Assembly (NCBI GenBank): GCA_028064935.1
Contig: JAPTWT010000206.1
Coordinates: 1 to 28,575 of the forward strand
DNA from: Gammaproteobacteria bacterium
GTDB taxonomy: Bacteria > Pseudomonadota > Gammaproteobacteria > Acidiferrobacterales > Acidiferrobacteraceae
Direction: 5' to 3'
Length of the DNA: 28,575 bases
The translations under genes and the position numbers were made by a program. How positions within the stretch are numbered: position 1 is the first letter of the stretch; each line of letters begins with the position of its first letter. The notes beneath the pieces were generated by a model that was given only the letters and a program-made list of their open reading frames with translations, did no database searches and was not told where the DNA came from. This document shows, one piece after another, positions 16,567 through 25,781 of this stretch.

Positions 16567-17877
16567 CTATGCGAATGATTCGACGCGCAGGCGCCGGATC
16601 TTGCCGGTGACCGCAGACAATGCCGCGATGCGCGCAATGGCCTCGTCGATCTGGGCCTCGCGTACGCCATGGGTCAGGAGGATGACCGGCACGGTGTGGG
16701 CACCGGGCTCGGGGACCTTTTGCAGGATCGCCTCGATGCTGATGCCAAGATCGGCCAGGATGCGCGTGATGTCGGCGAGCACACCCGGCCGATCCTCGGC
16801 CTCGCAGCGCAGATAGCAGGCGGTCGTCACATCCGCCATACCCAAAATCGGACCATCCGACAACGCGTCGGGCTGGAAGGCAAGGTGCGGCACACGCAGC
16901 TCTGGATCGGTCGTGAGCGTGCGCACCACATCGATGATATCGGCCACCACTGCCGATCCCGTCGGTTCGGCGCCGGCCCCCGGGCCATAGAACAGCGTCG
17001 CGCCCACGGCATCACCCGACACGAGGATGGCGTTCATGACCCCGTCGACGTTGGCGATGAGCCGCTTGTGGGGAATCAGTACCGGATGGACGCGCAGCTC
17101 TATGCCATCCGACACGCGCCGCGCGATCCCGAGATGCTTGACGCGATACCCGAGCTCGGCGGCATAGGCGACATCCGTGGACTCGAGATCACGTATGCCT
17201 TCGATATGCACCTGCGCAAACGCAAGCGGTATGCCAAAGGCGATCGCGGCGAGGATCGTAAGCTTATGCGCGGCATCGATTCCGTCGACATCGAAATGCG
17301 GATCAGCCTCCGCGTAACCGAGTTCCTGGGCCTGCACCAGCGCCGTGGCGAATTCGGTGCCATGTTCGCGCATCTCGGTCAGGATATAGTTGCAGGTCCC
17401 GTTGATAATGCCGGCGACGCCGCGAATGCGGTTGCCGGCGAGCCCCTCGCGGATGGCCTTTATGATCGGGATCCCGCCGGCCACCGCCGCCTCAAAGGCC
17501 ACCACCACACCCCGTGCGCGCGCGGCCGCGAAGATCTCGTTGCCGGCGGTGGCAATCAGGGCCTTGTTGGCGGTGACGACATGCTTGCCCTTGGCAATGG
17601 CCGCGAGGATGTAGGAGCGTGCCGGTTCGATACCGCCCATGGTCTCGACCACGACCTCTATGGTCGGGTCGTCCAGGATCATGGCCGCATCCGTGGTGAT
17701 GAGCCCCCCGGGCACCGCCGGCGCGCGGCGCTTGCCCGGATCGCGCGTCAGGATCTTCACGATCTCTATGTCCCGCCCGGCGCGGCGCGCGATCTCATGG
17801 GCGTTGCGCGTCAACACCGCGACCGTGCCGCCGCCCACGACCCCGAACCCCAAAAGGCCGACGCGGACCGCCTTCAC
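16567..17877 (-). CDS. hom: Homoserine dehydrogenase (with C-terminal ACT domain)
   Basis: Hom reduces aspartate-4-semialdehyde to homoserine with NAD(P)H, the branch to threonine, methionine and isoleucine. It has 436 residues and is a monofunctional enzyme with no aspartokinase domain. The N-terminal Rossmann motif is [14 protein letters not shown], followed by [11 protein letters not shown] and the catalytic [10 protein letters not shown] and [16 protein letters not shown] segments. A C-terminal ACT domain (about residues 355-430, beginning [16 protein letters not shown]) implies allosteric control, normally by threonine. It starts with GTG, overlapping the alaC stop as GTGA, with AAGGA 6 bases upstream. 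Confidence 0.97.
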   Translation of the reverse strand: MKAVRVGLLGFGVVGGGTVAVLTRNAHEIARRAGRDIEIVKILTRDPGKRRAPAVPGGLITTDAAMILDDPTIEVVVETMGGIEPARSYILAAIAKGKHVVTANKALIATAGNEIFAAARARGVVVAFEAAVAGGIPIIKAIREGLAGNRIRGVAGIINGTCNYILTEMREHGTEFATALVQAQELGYAEADPHFDVDGIDAAHKLTILAAIAFGIPLAFAQVHIEGIRDLESTDVAYAAELGYRVKHLGIARRVSDGIELRVHPVLIPHKRLIANVDGVMNAILVSGDAVGATLFYGPGAGAEPTGSAVVADIIDVVRTLTTDPELRVPHLAFQPDALSDGPILGMADVTTACYLRCEAEDRPGVLADITRILADLGISIEAILQKVPEPGAHTVPVILLTHGVREAQIDEAIARIAALSAVTGKIRRLRVESFA

Positions 17878-19073
17878 AGGGCTTCCTTCGCCGGCATGCC
17901 CGCGCGCCGCAGGAGGTCACGGATGCTGCGCACCGCCTGGCGCGTGCGATGCTCGTTCTCGATAAGACCGAAGCGTACATAATCGTCGCCGTACTCCCCG
18001 AAACCGATGCCCGGCGATACCGCCACCTTGGCCTCTAGTAGGAGCTTCTTGGCGAACTCCAGCGACTTCATCTCCCGGAAAGGCTCGGGGATCTTCGCCC
18101 ACACGAACATCGTAGCCTTGGGTACGTCCACCTCCCAGCCGGCGGCCTTCAGGCCGTCGCACAAGACATCGCGACGGCTCTGGTAGCGGTCGCGAATCTC
18201 GCCCACGCACTCCTGCGGCCCCTCGAGCGCGAGGATCGCGGCGATCTGGATGGGCGTGAACATGCCGTAATCGAGATAGGACTTCATGCGCGCCAGCGCC
18301 GCCACCAGCTCGCGGTTGCCGCACATGAAGCCCACCCGCCATCCCGGCATGTCATAGCTCTTTGAAAGCGTGAAGAACTCGACGGCGACCTCCATCGCCC
18401 CGGGTACCTGCAGGATCGATGGGGCCTTGTAGCCGTCGAACACGATGTCGGCGTAGGCAAGGTCATGGATGACGTAGATGCCATGGTCGCGCGCCACCGC
18501 GATCACCTTCTCGAAGAAGCCGAGATCGACACACTGCGCGGTGGGGTTGCTGGGGAAGTTTAGCACCAACATCTTGGGCTTGGGCCAGCAGTTGCGGATC
18601 GCACTCTCGAGCTCGGCGAAGAAATCCCCGCCGGGCACGAGCGGGACGTGCCGGATGTCGGCACCGGCGATCACAAAGCCATAGGGATGGATCGGGTAGC
18701 TCGGATTGGGCACCAGGATCACATCCCCGGGACCTGTGGTCGCGAGCGCGAGATGCGCCAGGCCCTCCTTGGAACCGATGGTAACGATCGCCTCGCGATC
18801 CATGTCGAGCGTGACGCCGTAACGGGTCTCGTACCAGTGGCAGATCGCGCGCCGCAAGCGCGGTATTCCCCGGGACACCGAATACCGGTGCGTATCACCC
18901 CGTTGCGCGGCCTCGCACAACTTGTCTACGATGTGCTGGGGGGTGGCGTGGTCGGGATTGCCCATCCCGAAGTCGATGATGTCCTCGCCACGTCGTCTGG
19001 CCTCGGCTTTCAGGTCGTTTACAATGTTGAAGACGTACGGCGGTAATCTCTTTATGCGGGGAAACTGATCCAT
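17874..19073 (-). CDS. alaC: Alanine-type aminotransferase (AlaC-like, class I)
   Basis: This is a pyridoxal-phosphate fold-type I aminotransferase of 399 residues of the AlaC group, which makes alanine from pyruvate and glutamate. The cofactor lysine is K238 in [15 protein letters not shown]. Other family marks are [12 protein letters not shown] (34-45), NFPSNPTAQ (172-180, with the conserved asparagine) and [17 protein letters not shown]. The C-terminal arginine that binds the substrate carboxylate is in [12 protein letters not shown]. It leads the long minus-strand unit and sits directly upstream of hom and thrC, an arrangement common in beta- and gammaproteobacteria. A role with 2-oxo acids other than pyruvate is possible. 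AGGTGGAG lies just ahead of the ATG. Confidence 0.92.
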   Translation of the reverse strand: MDQFPRIKRLPPYVFNIVNDLKAEARRRGEDIIDFGMGNPDHATPQHIVDKLCEAAQRGDTHRYSVSRGIPRLRRAICHWYETRYGVTLDMDREAIVTIGSKEGLAHLALATTGPGDVILVPNPSYPIHPYGFVIAGADIRHVPLVPGGDFFAELESAIRNCWPKPKMLVLNFPSNPTAQCVDLGFFEKVIAVARDHGIYVIHDLAYADIVFDGYKAPSILQVPGAMEVAVEFFTLSKSYDMPGWRVGFMCGNRELVAALARMKSYLDYGMFTPIQIAAILALEGPQECVGEIRDRYQSRRDVLCDGLKAAGWEVDVPKATMFVWAKIPEPFREMKSLEFAKKLLLEAKVAVSPGIGFGEYGDDYVRFGLIENEHRTRQAVRSIRDLLRRAGMPAKEAL

Positions 19074-19169
19074 ACTCCACCTGGGGTGCCCGGACGGGCC
19101 GGCGGCGCGTTCGGCCGATCAAGATGCCGTGAGATGAGCAACGCGCCAACCACGGCCGTTTGAACCGCG

Positions 19170-19198
19170 AACATACGGGCGAAGCGCCGCCCTGTCAA
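19170..19198 (-). promoter_or_regulatory. Strong candidate promoter of the alaC-pgsA unit
   Basis: On the minus strand TTGACA (19198-19193) is followed after exactly 17 bases by TATGTT (19175-19170). The -35 box is a perfect sigma-70 match and the -10 box matches four of six. Transcription would start near 19163, giving a leader of about 90 bases. The spacer contains an inverted repeat GGGCG, 6 bases, CGCCC (19177-19192), a possible operator. The divergent gene begins only 20 bases upstream of the -35 box. Confidence 0.6.
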
Positions 19199-19217
19199 TG
19201 TCGATCGGAGGACTTTC

Positions 19218-19601
19218 GTGAAGATTCACCTGGATACCGGCGACGGGCGGCGCCTCATTCGGGGTTACGACCCGGGCCGACTGCGCATCGACGACCTCGT
19301 CTACGAGCACAGCGTCATCCTCATGCCAGACGAGGTGGTCCCGGATTGGCGTCCCCGGCATTTCGGGGAACTCGACGCCACGAGCCTCGCGGAACTCGCC
19401 GCAGGCTCTCCGGAGATCATCCTGCTCGGCACCGGCGGCGTGCTGCGTTTCCCGCCTCCGGCCTGGCTCGCCCCGTTTATGCAAGCCCGAATCGGTGTCG
19501 AATGCATGGACACCGCCGCCGCCTGCCGGACCTACAACCTGCTCATGAGCGAGGGGCGCCGGGTGGCCGCCGGCCTGCTGCTCGCCGACCCCCCACCCTG
19601 A
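19218..19601 (+). CDS. Mth938-like domain protein (DUF498)
   Basis: This is a small soluble protein of 127 residues of the Mth938 domain family, whose human relative is AAMDC; its molecular function is not established. The GTG start at 19218 is set by a strong GGAGG 6 bases upstream. Family marks are SVILMPDEVVPDW, IILLGTGGVLRFPP and the C-terminal block GVECMDTAAACRTYNLLMSEGRRVAAGLLL. In many proteobacteria this gene lies next to the alaC-type aminotransferase, and here it is divergent from it with 144 bases between. Members next to respiratory or Sec genes have been linked to membrane assembly, but nothing here shows that. Confidence 0.9.
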   Translation: MKIHLDTGDGRRLIRGYDPGRLRIDDLVYEHSVILMPDEVVPDWRPRHFGELDATSLAELAAGSPEIILLGTGGVLRFPPPAWLAPFMQARIGVECMDTAAACRTYNLLMSEGRRVAAGLLLADPPP

Positions 19602-19633
19602 CCGGGCGCTTCCGCCAGGACCGCGATGACTGC

Positions 19634-20617
19634 CTAAAAAAGCGCGTCCATCGAGTAACCGCCGCGCTCGAGCATGCCGCGCAGGCGGCGCAAGGCCTCC
19701 ACCTGGATCTGGCGGACGCGTTCGCGCGTCACACCGATATCCGCGCCCACCTGCTCCAGGGTCGAGACATCGCGGCCGTTCAGGCCGAAGCGCCGCTCCA
19801 CCACCTCGCGCTGCTTCTCGTTCAACTCCGAGAGCCAGGCCGCGATCTGACCATGGAGATCCTCGTCTTGCAGGATCTTCTCCGGATTCGCGGTCTTGTC
19901 ATCGGCGATGGCATCGAGCAGTGAGCGGTCGGGGTCGATGTCGAGGGGCGCGTCGACCGAGGCGATGCGCTCGTTCAAACCCATCATGGCGCGCACATCG
20001 GCGATCGGCTTGTCGAGCAGGAGCGCCACCTCCTCGGGCGTGGGTTCGTGGTCGAGCTTCTGGGCCAGATGCCGGGCGGCCCGCATGTAGATGTTGATCT
20101 CCTTCAGGACATGGACCGGCAGGCGTATCGTGCGCGTCTGGTTCATGATCCCGCGCTCGATCGTTTGCCGGATCCACCATGTGGCATAGGTCGAAAACCG
20201 GAAGCCGCGCTCGGGATCGAATTTCTCGACGGCCCGTATGAGTCCGAGATTGCCTTCCTCGATCAAATCGAGCAGGGCCAGCCCGCGATTCATGTAGCGG
20301 CGCGCGATCTTCACCACGAGCCGCAGGTTGCACTCGATCATGTGATGGCGCGCCGATGAGTCGCCTTGCAAGGCCTTGCGCGCGTAATAGACCTCCTCCT
20401 CGGCCGTGAGCAGCGGCGAAAACCCGATCTCGCGCAGGTAGAGCTGAGTGGCATCGGCCTGCGGGCCGGCCGTGTCCTCGCTTTCGCGTTCCGGGGCGCC
20501 CTCGGCCGTCACCCCCCCATCGCCGGCCCCCTCCAAGGCCTCTTCTGTGTCCGTCCCCTCAAGAGCTTCCGGCTCCGGTGCCTCTACTGCATTGTCGTCC
20601 AGTTCCGATTCGACCAT
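19634..20617 (-). CDS. rpoS: RNA polymerase sigma factor RpoS
   Basis: This is the stationary-phase and general stress sigma factor, 327 residues. An acidic N-terminal tail (1-53) precedes region 1.2 ([19 protein letters not shown]), region 2 ([38 protein letters not shown], then [21 protein letters not shown]), region 3 ([21 protein letters not shown]) and region 4 ([17 protein letters not shown], then [21 protein letters not shown]). The RpoS rather than RpoD call rests on the absence of the long 1.1 and non-conserved regions, the region 3 sequence and position after nlpD. AGAGGT is about 11 bases before the ATG, and nlpD ends 25 bases upstream. A promoter inside nlpD is likely. Confidence 0.96.
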   Translation of the reverse strand: MVESELDDNAVEAPEPEALEGTDTEEALEGAGDGGVTAEGAPERESEDTAGPQADATQLYLREIGFSPLLTAEEEVYYARKALQGDSSARHHMIECNLRLVVKIARRYMNRGLALLDLIEEGNLGLIRAVEKFDPERGFRFSTYATWWIRQTIERGIMNQTRTIRLPVHVLKEINIYMRAARHLAQKLDHEPTPEEVALLLDKPIADVRAMMGLNERIASVDAPLDIDPDRSLLDAIADDKTANPEKILQDEDLHGQIAAWLSELNEKQREVVERRFGLNGRDVSTLEQVGADIGVTRERVRQIQVEALRRLRGMLERGGYSMDALF

Positions 20618-20642
20618 GAGCGGCTGTACCTCTTTTTTCTCG

Positions 20643-21407
20643 CTAGTGGTGTCTTACAGGCAGATAGCGCAGAGGGTTCACCGGAATCCCGCGTCGGCGG
20701 ATCTCAAACTCGAGTTCCACCCGATCGGTACCGCTGTCCCCCATAATGGCGATCACCTCGCCTTGCCGCACCATCGCCCCCTCCTCGACCTCAATGCGCG
20801 CGTTATGCGCATACGCGCTTAGGTACTCATTATTTTCTTTAATGATAATAAGCTTACCGTAACCAGGAAGTCTACTGCCGCGATACACGACCCGTCCGGC
20901 GGCGGCGGCGCGCACCGGCTCCCCGGGCCGTCCGAGGATATCGATGCCGCGATTGCCCGGCCGCCCGCTGAGCGGGCCGCGCCCAAAGGTCTCTTTGACG
21001 ATCCCGCGCGCCGGCCATATCCAGGGCACCGCAGACACATGCGTCGCCGGCCGTACGGGCCGGCCTTGCGCGCGCTGCGCGAGCGGCACCGGAAGAGGTC
21101 TCGGAGGGGGCGTGACGGGCCTGCCCGCGGGCCCCGGCGCCAGCTTGTCACGCCGCGGCGCGCTTAACCTTAAGCGCTCCCCCACCTCTATGCGGTAGGG
21201 TGCCGGGATATGGTTCCAGCGGGCCAGGGTGCGGTAGTCGTGCCCGGTCTCGAAGGCGATACTATATAGAGTGTCGCCCGGCAGGACCCGATAATAGCCG
21301 CGATTACCGGTAAGCGACGTGCCATCATTCTGAATGGGCGCGGGGATGCGGGCCACGCACCCGGCGAGCAGCGCAAGCAGGCACCCGGCGAACAGGGCGC
21401 GGCGCAT
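20643..21407 (-). CDS. nlpD: Lipoprotein NlpD, LysM and degenerate M23 domain
   Basis: NlpD is an envelope lipoprotein that activates the amidase AmiC during cell separation. It has 254 residues. The signal peptide ends in a lipobox LLAGC with the lipidated cysteine at C17. A LysM domain (about 38-81, [14 protein letters not shown] to GERLRL) binds peptidoglycan, followed by a Pro/Arg-rich linker and a C-terminal LytM/M23 domain (about 135-250). Metal ligands are lost: GNRGIDI replaces the HxGxD motif and the last His of HFEIR is Glu ([10 protein letters not shown]), as expected for an activator rather than an enzyme. It lies directly upstream of rpoS, as in E. coli, and carries an AT-rich codon patch at about 20826-20866. 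Confidence 0.95.
   Translation of the reverse strand: MRRALFAGCLLALLAGCVARIPAPIQNDGTSLTGNRGYYRVLPGDTLYSIAFETGHDYRTLARWNHIPAPYRIEVGERLRLSAPRRDKLAPGPAGRPVTPPPRPLPVPLAQRAQGRPVRPATHVSAVPWIWPARGIVKETFGRGPLSGRPGNRGIDILGRPGEPVRAAAAGRVVYRGSRLPGYGKLIIIKENNEYLSAYAHNARIEVEEGAMVRQGEVIAIMGDSGTDRVELEFEIRRRGIPVNPLRYLPVRHH
20845..20874 (-). promoter_or_regulatory. Candidate rpoS promoter inside nlpD
   Basis: On the minus strand TAGACT (20874-20869) is followed after 18 bases by TATTAT (20850-20845), four and five of six matches to sigma-70 consensus. Transcription would begin near 20838, giving a leader of about 220 bases before the rpoS ATG. It sits in the only markedly AT-rich part of nlpD. In E. coli the main rpoS promoter is also within nlpD. 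Confidence 0.5.
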
Positions 21408-21409
21408 CC

Positions 21410-22072
21410 TTACACGATTCCGCCCGGGAGCAGCGGCACGAAATTGACCACCTCGAGGCGTTCAAAGGACACAGCCGTGCCGCGCCGGCGATAAAGTAAG
21501 AGTTCCTGCCCTTCCCCACCTACCGGTACCACAAGACGCCCGCCTTCCTTGAGCTGACTAAAGAGCAGGGTCGGGACCGTACGCGCCGCGGCGGTCACGA
21601 TGATGGCATCGAACGGCGCCTCCTCCGGCCAGCCCTCGCAACCATCGGCGTGGCGGACGGTAATATTGGTAAGCCGCAGCATCTGGAAGCGCTGGCGCGC
21701 GGCGCGTACCAGACCCGCTATGCGCTCCACGGTATAGAGATGCCCGGCAAGTCGCGCCAGCACCGCCGCCTGGTATCCGGAACCGGTCCCGATCTCCAAC
21801 ACCCGTTCGAGCGGTCCGGAGGTGCGCAGTGCCGCAGTCATGCGTGCCACGATGTAGGGTTGGGAAATGGTCTGACCGTGCCCTATCGGCAGGGCCGTAT
21901 CCTCATAGGCGCGGCTTGCCAGGGCCTCGTCGACAAAGAGGTGCCTCGGGACCGCCGACAGGGCCGCAAGGGTCTCCTCATCGCGTATGCCCTGTTCGCG
22001 CAGCCGCCCTATGAGGCGCTCGCGGGTACGCGCCGAGGTCATGCCGGCGCCGGTACGTGATTCACCGCTCAC
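21410..22072 (-). CDS. pcm: Protein-L-isoaspartate O-methyltransferase
   Basis: Pcm methylates isoaspartyl residues in aged proteins using SAM, starting their repair. From the GTG at 22072 it has 220 residues; this start overlaps the surE stop as GTGA and has GGGAG about 5 bases upstream. An ATG at 22042 is the alternative. Family marks are [38 protein letters not shown], then SAM motif [27 protein letters not shown] and [14 protein letters not shown]. It is the second gene of the surE-pcm-nlpD-rpoS cluster typical of gammaproteobacteria, linked to stationary-phase survival. Confidence 0.96.
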   Translation of the reverse strand: MSGESRTGAGMTSARTRERLIGRLREQGIRDEETLAALSAVPRHLFVDEALASRAYEDTALPIGHGQTISQPYIVARMTAALRTSGPLERVLEIGTGSGYQAAVLARLAGHLYTVERIAGLVRAARQRFQMLRLTNITVRHADGCEGWPEEAPFDAIIVTAAARTVPTLLFSQLKEGGRLVVPVGGEGQELLLYRRRGTAVSFERLEVVNFVPLLPGGIV

Positions 22073-22821
22073 AATGTCTCCCGGCACCAGGCCTTCAGGG
22101 CATCAAGGGTATTGTGGCGGGTCAGATCGGCGTGCAGGGGCGTGACCGAGACATAGCCTGCGGCGATGGCATGAAAATCGGTGCCGGGGCCTGCGTCATC
22201 GGCGCTCCCCGGCGGCCCCACCCAATAGATCGGGCGCCCCCGGGGATCGTGCGTGGCAATCACCGGCTCCGCCTTATGGCGATGCCCGAGACGGGTCGCC
22301 TCGAAGCCGCAGAGGTCGGCAAAGGCGACATCGGGCACGTTGACGTTCAGTACCGTGTCCGCGGGCAAGGTCTCGGGGGTCAACGACGCAAGCAGGCGTT
22401 CGATGACCGCCGCCGCGGTCGGAAAATGCACGGGATTGGGCGCGGCCAGCGACACGGCAATGGCCGGCAGCCCAAGGAATCGCCCCTCCATGGCCGCCGC
22501 CACGGTTCCGGAATACAAGACGTCATCACCGAGATTGCCGCCGTGATTGATGCCGGCGATGACGATATCGGGCTCGTGCTCAAGGAGCCCCGTGATAGCG
22601 ACATGCACGCAGTCGGTGGGCGTGCCATCGACAAAGAAAAACCCGTTGGCCGCGCGCGCTACGCGTAACGGCCGCAACAGGGTAAGCGAATTGCTCGCCC
22701 CGCTGCGGTCACGGTCCGGCGCCACCACGGTGACCTCGGCGGTGCGTGCGAGATACGTGGCAAGGCATCCGAGACCGGCGGCCATATATCCGTCATCGTT
22801 GCTGATCAATATCCGCTTCAC
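22069..22821 (-). CDS. surE: 5'/3'-nucleotidase SurE
   Basis: SurE is a metal-dependent phosphatase acting on nucleoside monophosphates and short polyphosphate. It has 250 residues. Metal ligands D9 and D10 lie in ISNDDG, followed by [17 protein letters not shown] with the serine ligand and [25 protein letters not shown] with the asparagine ligand. The [12 protein letters not shown] motif near the C-terminus is also typical. It begins 3 bases after the sppA stop and overlaps pcm, so it is translationally linked on both sides. Joining of surE to the rluC-gph-Rieske-sppA run is seen here; no terminator or long gap separates them. Confidence 0.97.
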   Translation of the reverse strand: MKRILISNDDGYMAAGLGCLATYLARTAEVTVVAPDRDRSGASNSLTLLRPLRVARAANGFFFVDGTPTDCVHVAITGLLEHEPDIVIAGINHGGNLGDDVLYSGTVAAAMEGRFLGLPAIAVSLAAPNPVHFPTAAAVIERLLASLTPETLPADTVLNVNVPDVAFADLCGFEATRLGHRHKAEPVIATHDPRGRPIYWVGPPGSADDAGPGTDFHAIAAGYVSVTPLHADLTRHNTLDALKAWCRETL

Positions 22822-22824
22822 GGC

Positions 22825-23829
22825 TCACTGCACACGCGGCAAGGGGGACAACCACTGGGTCACGAAGGTCTGACTCATGGTCGCGCCCAAGTGCTGTGCA
22901 AAACGGGTCACAAGCCCCTCCTTCGGTGAAAAATCGACGATACGAGGCGCATTGAAGAGATGCCTGGCCACCTGCCCGACGGTCCCGAATCCGTCGATCA
23001 GACCCAACTCCCGGGCCCGATAGCCCGTCCATATCAAACCACTGAAGAGTCCGGGATGCGGACGCAGGCGGTCCCCGCGGCCCTTTTTCACGGCCTGGAT
23101 GAATTGCTCGTGGATCTGCGCCAGCATCTTCTCGGCAAACGCCTTATGGGCCTTGGTAAGCGGCGAGAACGGGTCCAGAAAGTCCTTGTTGGCGCCAGCC
23201 ACCAGAAGCCGCCGCGTGACACCGATCTTATGCATGAGCCGCGTGTAGCCGAACCCATCCATGAGCACGCCGACCGAACCGACCAGGCTTGCGGGATTGG
23301 CATAAATCCGGTCGGCGGCCACCGCCACGTAATAACAGCCGGAGGCGCACAGGTCTTGGACCACGGCATACACCGGGATGTGCGGATAGCGCGCCCGCAA
23401 CCGCCAGATCTCGGCGTTGATGTCGCTCGCCTGCACCGGACTGCCGCCGGGGCTGTCGACATCAAGGATCACGCCCGCCGGGTGCGCGGCGAAGGCATGG
23501 CGCAAGGCGACATCGATCGGGCGGGCACTGGCCGGACCGCCCTCCTGAATGGTGCCGTCCATGCGCACCAGCGCGGTGAACCGCCCGGCAAGCCCGGTTG
23601 CGCGCATCTGCGCCCCCTCGTAGCTCAAAAACAGTGCCACGATCAAGGTGATGACCAGGAATCGGAAGGCCAGCGTCCAGCGGCGGCTGCGCCGCTGCTC
23701 GTGCAATGCCGCGAACGCGAGCTTTTCCAGCGTCGCGCGCGCCCAGTCCTCCCCCAGCCCCAAGCGATCATCCCGGTCCGATCGCCCATCGCGCCCCCCA
23801 GCGCGCTTCTCGTCGTTATCATCGCTCAT
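22825..23829 (-). CDS. sppA: Signal peptide peptidase SppA (short form, S49 family)
   Basis: This inner-membrane serine protease degrades cleaved signal peptides. It has 334 residues, the short single-domain S49 form rather than the 618-residue duplicated E. coli type. A charged N-terminus (1-50) precedes one membrane helix (about 52-69), so the catalytic domain is periplasmic. The nucleophile serine is S163 in CASGCYYVA and the general base lysine is K215 in AGANKDFLDP; the binding motif DSPGGSPVQA is at 125-134. The ATG at 23829 overlaps the ferredoxin stop as ATGA. It is not SohB, which has a different membrane arrangement. Confidence 0.94.
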   Translation of the reverse strand: MSDDNDEKRAGGRDGRSDRDDRLGLGEDWARATLEKLAFAALHEQRRSRRWTLAFRFLVITLIVALFLSYEGAQMRATGLAGRFTALVRMDGTIQEGGPASARPIDVALRHAFAAHPAGVILDVDSPGGSPVQASDINAEIWRLRARYPHIPVYAVVQDLCASGCYYVAVAADRIYANPASLVGSVGVLMDGFGYTRLMHKIGVTRRLLVAGANKDFLDPFSPLTKAHKAFAEKMLAQIHEQFIQAVKKGRGDRLRPHPGLFSGLIWTGYRARELGLIDGFGTVGQVARHLFNAPRIVDFSPKEGLVTRFAQHLGATMSQTFVTQWLSPLPRVQ

Positions 23830-24164
23830 CGCCCCGTCTCCTCCACGACCACCACCCCTTCTTGTTCCCGGCAGATCAAGGCCGTAAGCCCCTGATTCCG
23901 GCACGGCCCGCCCAGGCAAGCCCCGTCGGCGGGATCATAGCGCGCCCCGTGCACGGAACACACCAAAACCTCGCCTTTGTCATCAAAGAATCGCCCTTCC
24001 TGCCAATCGAGCTCCAGGCTGCGGTGCGGGCAGTGGTTGAGGTAGGCGTGTACCACCCCGCGATGGCGTACGACGAAGGCCTCGTCCCCGGACTTGAGCG
24101 CAAACCGCCGCCCAAGACCACCGTCCTCCAGCACGCCGCTCGCGCATACGACTAGGGTAGCCAC
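23826..24164 (-). CDS. Rieske-type [2Fe-2S] ferredoxin domain protein
   Basis: This 112-residue soluble protein consists of one Rieske domain. The cluster ligands are CPH in LNHCPHRSLEL and CSVH in VLVCSVHGARYDP, that is CxH then CxxH. There is no signal peptide or membrane anchor, so it is a ferredoxin, not the cytochrome bc1 subunit. The start is uncertain: GTG codons at 24170 and 24164 are both inside the end of the phosphatase gene; I prefer 24164 because the protein then begins VATLVVCASGVLEDGG, like relatives. It is a regular member of the rluC-gph-Rieske-sppA run. Its redox partner is unknown. Confidence 0.9.
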   Translation of the reverse strand: MATLVVCASGVLEDGGLGRRFALKSGDEAFVVRHRGVVHAYLNHCPHRSLELDWQEGRFFDDKGEVLVCSVHGARYDPADGACLGGPCRNQGLTALICREQEGVVVVEETGR

Positions 24165-24802
24165 GCGCACAGTTCCGGAAAGGTCTGGACGCACAACCGC
24201 GGCTCATGAATGCGCAATTCCGCAAGATCGTGGACCCCATAGGTCACCGCCACACTGTCGATGCCGGCGCGCGCGGCCATCTCAATATCGTAGCTCGTAT
24301 CTCCGACCATGAGCGCATCCGCGGCCCGCACCCCGGTCTCCGCCAGTATCTCGTGGAGCATGAGCGGGTCGGGCTTGGAGCGTGTCTCGTCGGCGCAGCG
24401 TGTCGTGCAAAAAAGCGTGCGCGTCCCGCTTTCCTCAAGCGCTGCATCAAGCCCGACCCGTGACTTGCCGGTAGCCACCGCGATCCGGTAGCCACGCGCG
24501 CGCAGGCCCTCGAGCCCGGCTGCGACCCCCGGGAAAAGCGGCGTGGGCGTGTCATTCAAACGCAGAAAATGCTCCCGGTAACGGGCGGCGATCGCCCGGC
24601 GACGGGTGTCCGCCTCCCCGGGCAAGAGCCGCGCCAGGGCCTCGGCGACCCCAAGGCCTATGGTCTTGCGGATCGCCTCGTCGGCGAGCGCGCGCCATCC
24701 GCAGTCATGCGCCGCGGCCTGAAAGCAGCGCACGATACGCTCCGCGGAATCCATGAGCGTCCCGTCCCAGTCGAAAATCAGAAGTTCATAGGCCTTACGC
24801 AT
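24152..24802 (-). CDS. HAD-family phosphatase (Gph-like)
   Basis: This is a 216-residue haloacid dehalogenase-like hydrolase related to phosphoglycolate phosphatase. Motif I is FDWDGTLMDSAE with nucleophile D11 and acid D13, motif II includes VATGKS, the lysine of motif III is in SKPDP, and motif IV is VGDTSYDIEMA. An alpha-helical cap (about 22-85) lies between motif I and II. The ATG at 24802 overlaps the rluC end by 8 bases. In this neighbourhood the gene is commonly annotated gph, but the natural substrate cannot be told from sequence. Upstream frame extension is arginine-rich and excluded. Confidence 0.93.
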   Translation of the reverse strand: MRKAYELLIFDWDGTLMDSAERIVRCFQAAAHDCGWRALADEAIRKTIGLGVAEALARLLPGEADTRRRAIAARYREHFLRLNDTPTPLFPGVAAGLEGLRARGYRIAVATGKSRVGLDAALEESGTRTLFCTTRCADETRSKPDPLMLHEILAETGVRAADALMVGDTSYDIEMAARAGIDSVAVTYGVHDLAELRIHEPRLCVQTFPELCAWLP

Positions 24803-25730
24803 CAAGCGACTCCAATACACGCGCGAGATCCTTTGGCAACGGCGATTCGACATCCACGGTCTGACCCGTGGCCGGATGCGGGAATGACAGGCGCGCGGCA
24901 TGCAAGAACAGGCGCGTAAGCCCCCTCTGCTTCCACGCGCCAGTGGCCTTGGGGTCCCCATAGCGCTCGTCGCCGGCCAGCGGGTGTCCGAGATAGGCGG
25001 CGTGTACGCGCACCTGGTGCGTGCGTCCGGTGCCCAGGCGGACGTCGGTCAAGGTGGCGTCGCGAAAGCGCCGGCGCGGCGTAAAGTGGGTCTGCGCGGG
25101 CTTGCCGGCGGCATCCACGACCACCCGCCGCTCGCCGGTCTCGCGGCGCAAAAGCGGCGCGTCCACCGTGCGTGTGCCGCCGGCCAGCACGCCCTGCAGG
25201 AGCGCGACGTAGTGTTTGCCAAAGCCTCCGGCGCGCAAAGACTCGTGCAGACCCCGGAGCGCCGAACGCCGCTTGGCGATCAAAAGGCAGCCGGATGTCG
25301 CGCGATCGAGCCGATGCACGAGCTCCAGGCCGCGGGCCGCCGGACGTAGCGCGCGCAACGCCTCGATGACCCCGAAAGACAGGCCGGACCCACCATGCAC
25401 CGCCATCCCGGCGGGCTTATCCAGCACCAGGAGCCAGTCGTCCTCGAAGAGAATGAGATCGGCAAGCCACGCGAGATCCGGGGCCGGCGGGGGCGGCGCT
25501 TTGACCTCTATCGGGGGGATGCGCACGACATCACCGATCTGCAGGCGATAATCCGCCTTACGCCGACCCTTGTTGATACGGATCTCGCCTTTGCGGACAA
25601 TCCGGTAGATGTGCGTTCGGGGAACGCCCTTTAGGACCGCCAGAAGAAAATTATCCAGGCGTTGCCCGGATCGCTCGGCATCTATCGTCACCAAGCGAAC
25701 CGCCGACGCCGCCTTGTCGTGCCAAGACAT
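24795..25730 (-). CDS. rluC: 23S rRNA pseudouridine synthase RluC
   Basis: RluC converts U955, U2504 and U2580 of 23S rRNA to pseudouridine. It has 311 residues. An S4 RNA-binding domain (about 22-73, RLDNFLLAVLKGVPRTHIYRIVRKGEIRIN) precedes the RluA-type catalytic domain, whose aspartate is D142 in HRLDRATSG. The later motifs GRTHQVRVHAAYLGHPLAGDERYG are complete. Divergent orientation to rne, as in E. coli, supports RluC over RluD. The ATG at 25730 is chosen because the frame beyond it is not S4-like. It heads the run leading to sppA and rpoS. Confidence 0.94.
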   Translation of the reverse strand: MSWHDKAASAVRLVTIDAERSGQRLDNFLLAVLKGVPRTHIYRIVRKGEIRINKGRRKADYRLQIGDVVRIPPIEVKAPPPPAPDLAWLADLILFEDDWLLVLDKPAGMAVHGGSGLSFGVIEALRALRPAARGLELVHRLDRATSGCLLIAKRRSALRGLHESLRAGGFGKHYVALLQGVLAGGTRTVDAPLLRRETGERRVVVDAAGKPAQTHFTPRRRFRDATLTDVRLGTGRTHQVRVHAAYLGHPLAGDERYGDPKATGAWKQRGLTRLFLHAARLSFPHPATGQTVDVESPLPKDLARVLESLDA

Positions 25731-25746
25731 CAGGGGAAGCCAAAGA

Positions 25747-25775
25747 TTGCCGGGGCGCAACCCGGCTGCTATAGT
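25747..25775 (+). promoter_or_regulatory. Candidate rne promoter
   Basis: TTGCCG (25747-25752) is followed after 17 bases by TATAGT (25770-25775), four and five of six matches to the sigma-70 consensus. Start would be near 25782. A perfect dyad GCCGGG, 6 bases, CCCGGC (25749-25766) overlaps the -35 box and spacer and could bind a dimeric regulator. Confidence 0.55.
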
Positions 25776-25781
25776 GCGCCT

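Noticed and set aside
16669..17982. 437-codon open frame on the plus strand
   Set aside because: It is antisense to hom, is histidine- and arginine-rich, and matches no family.
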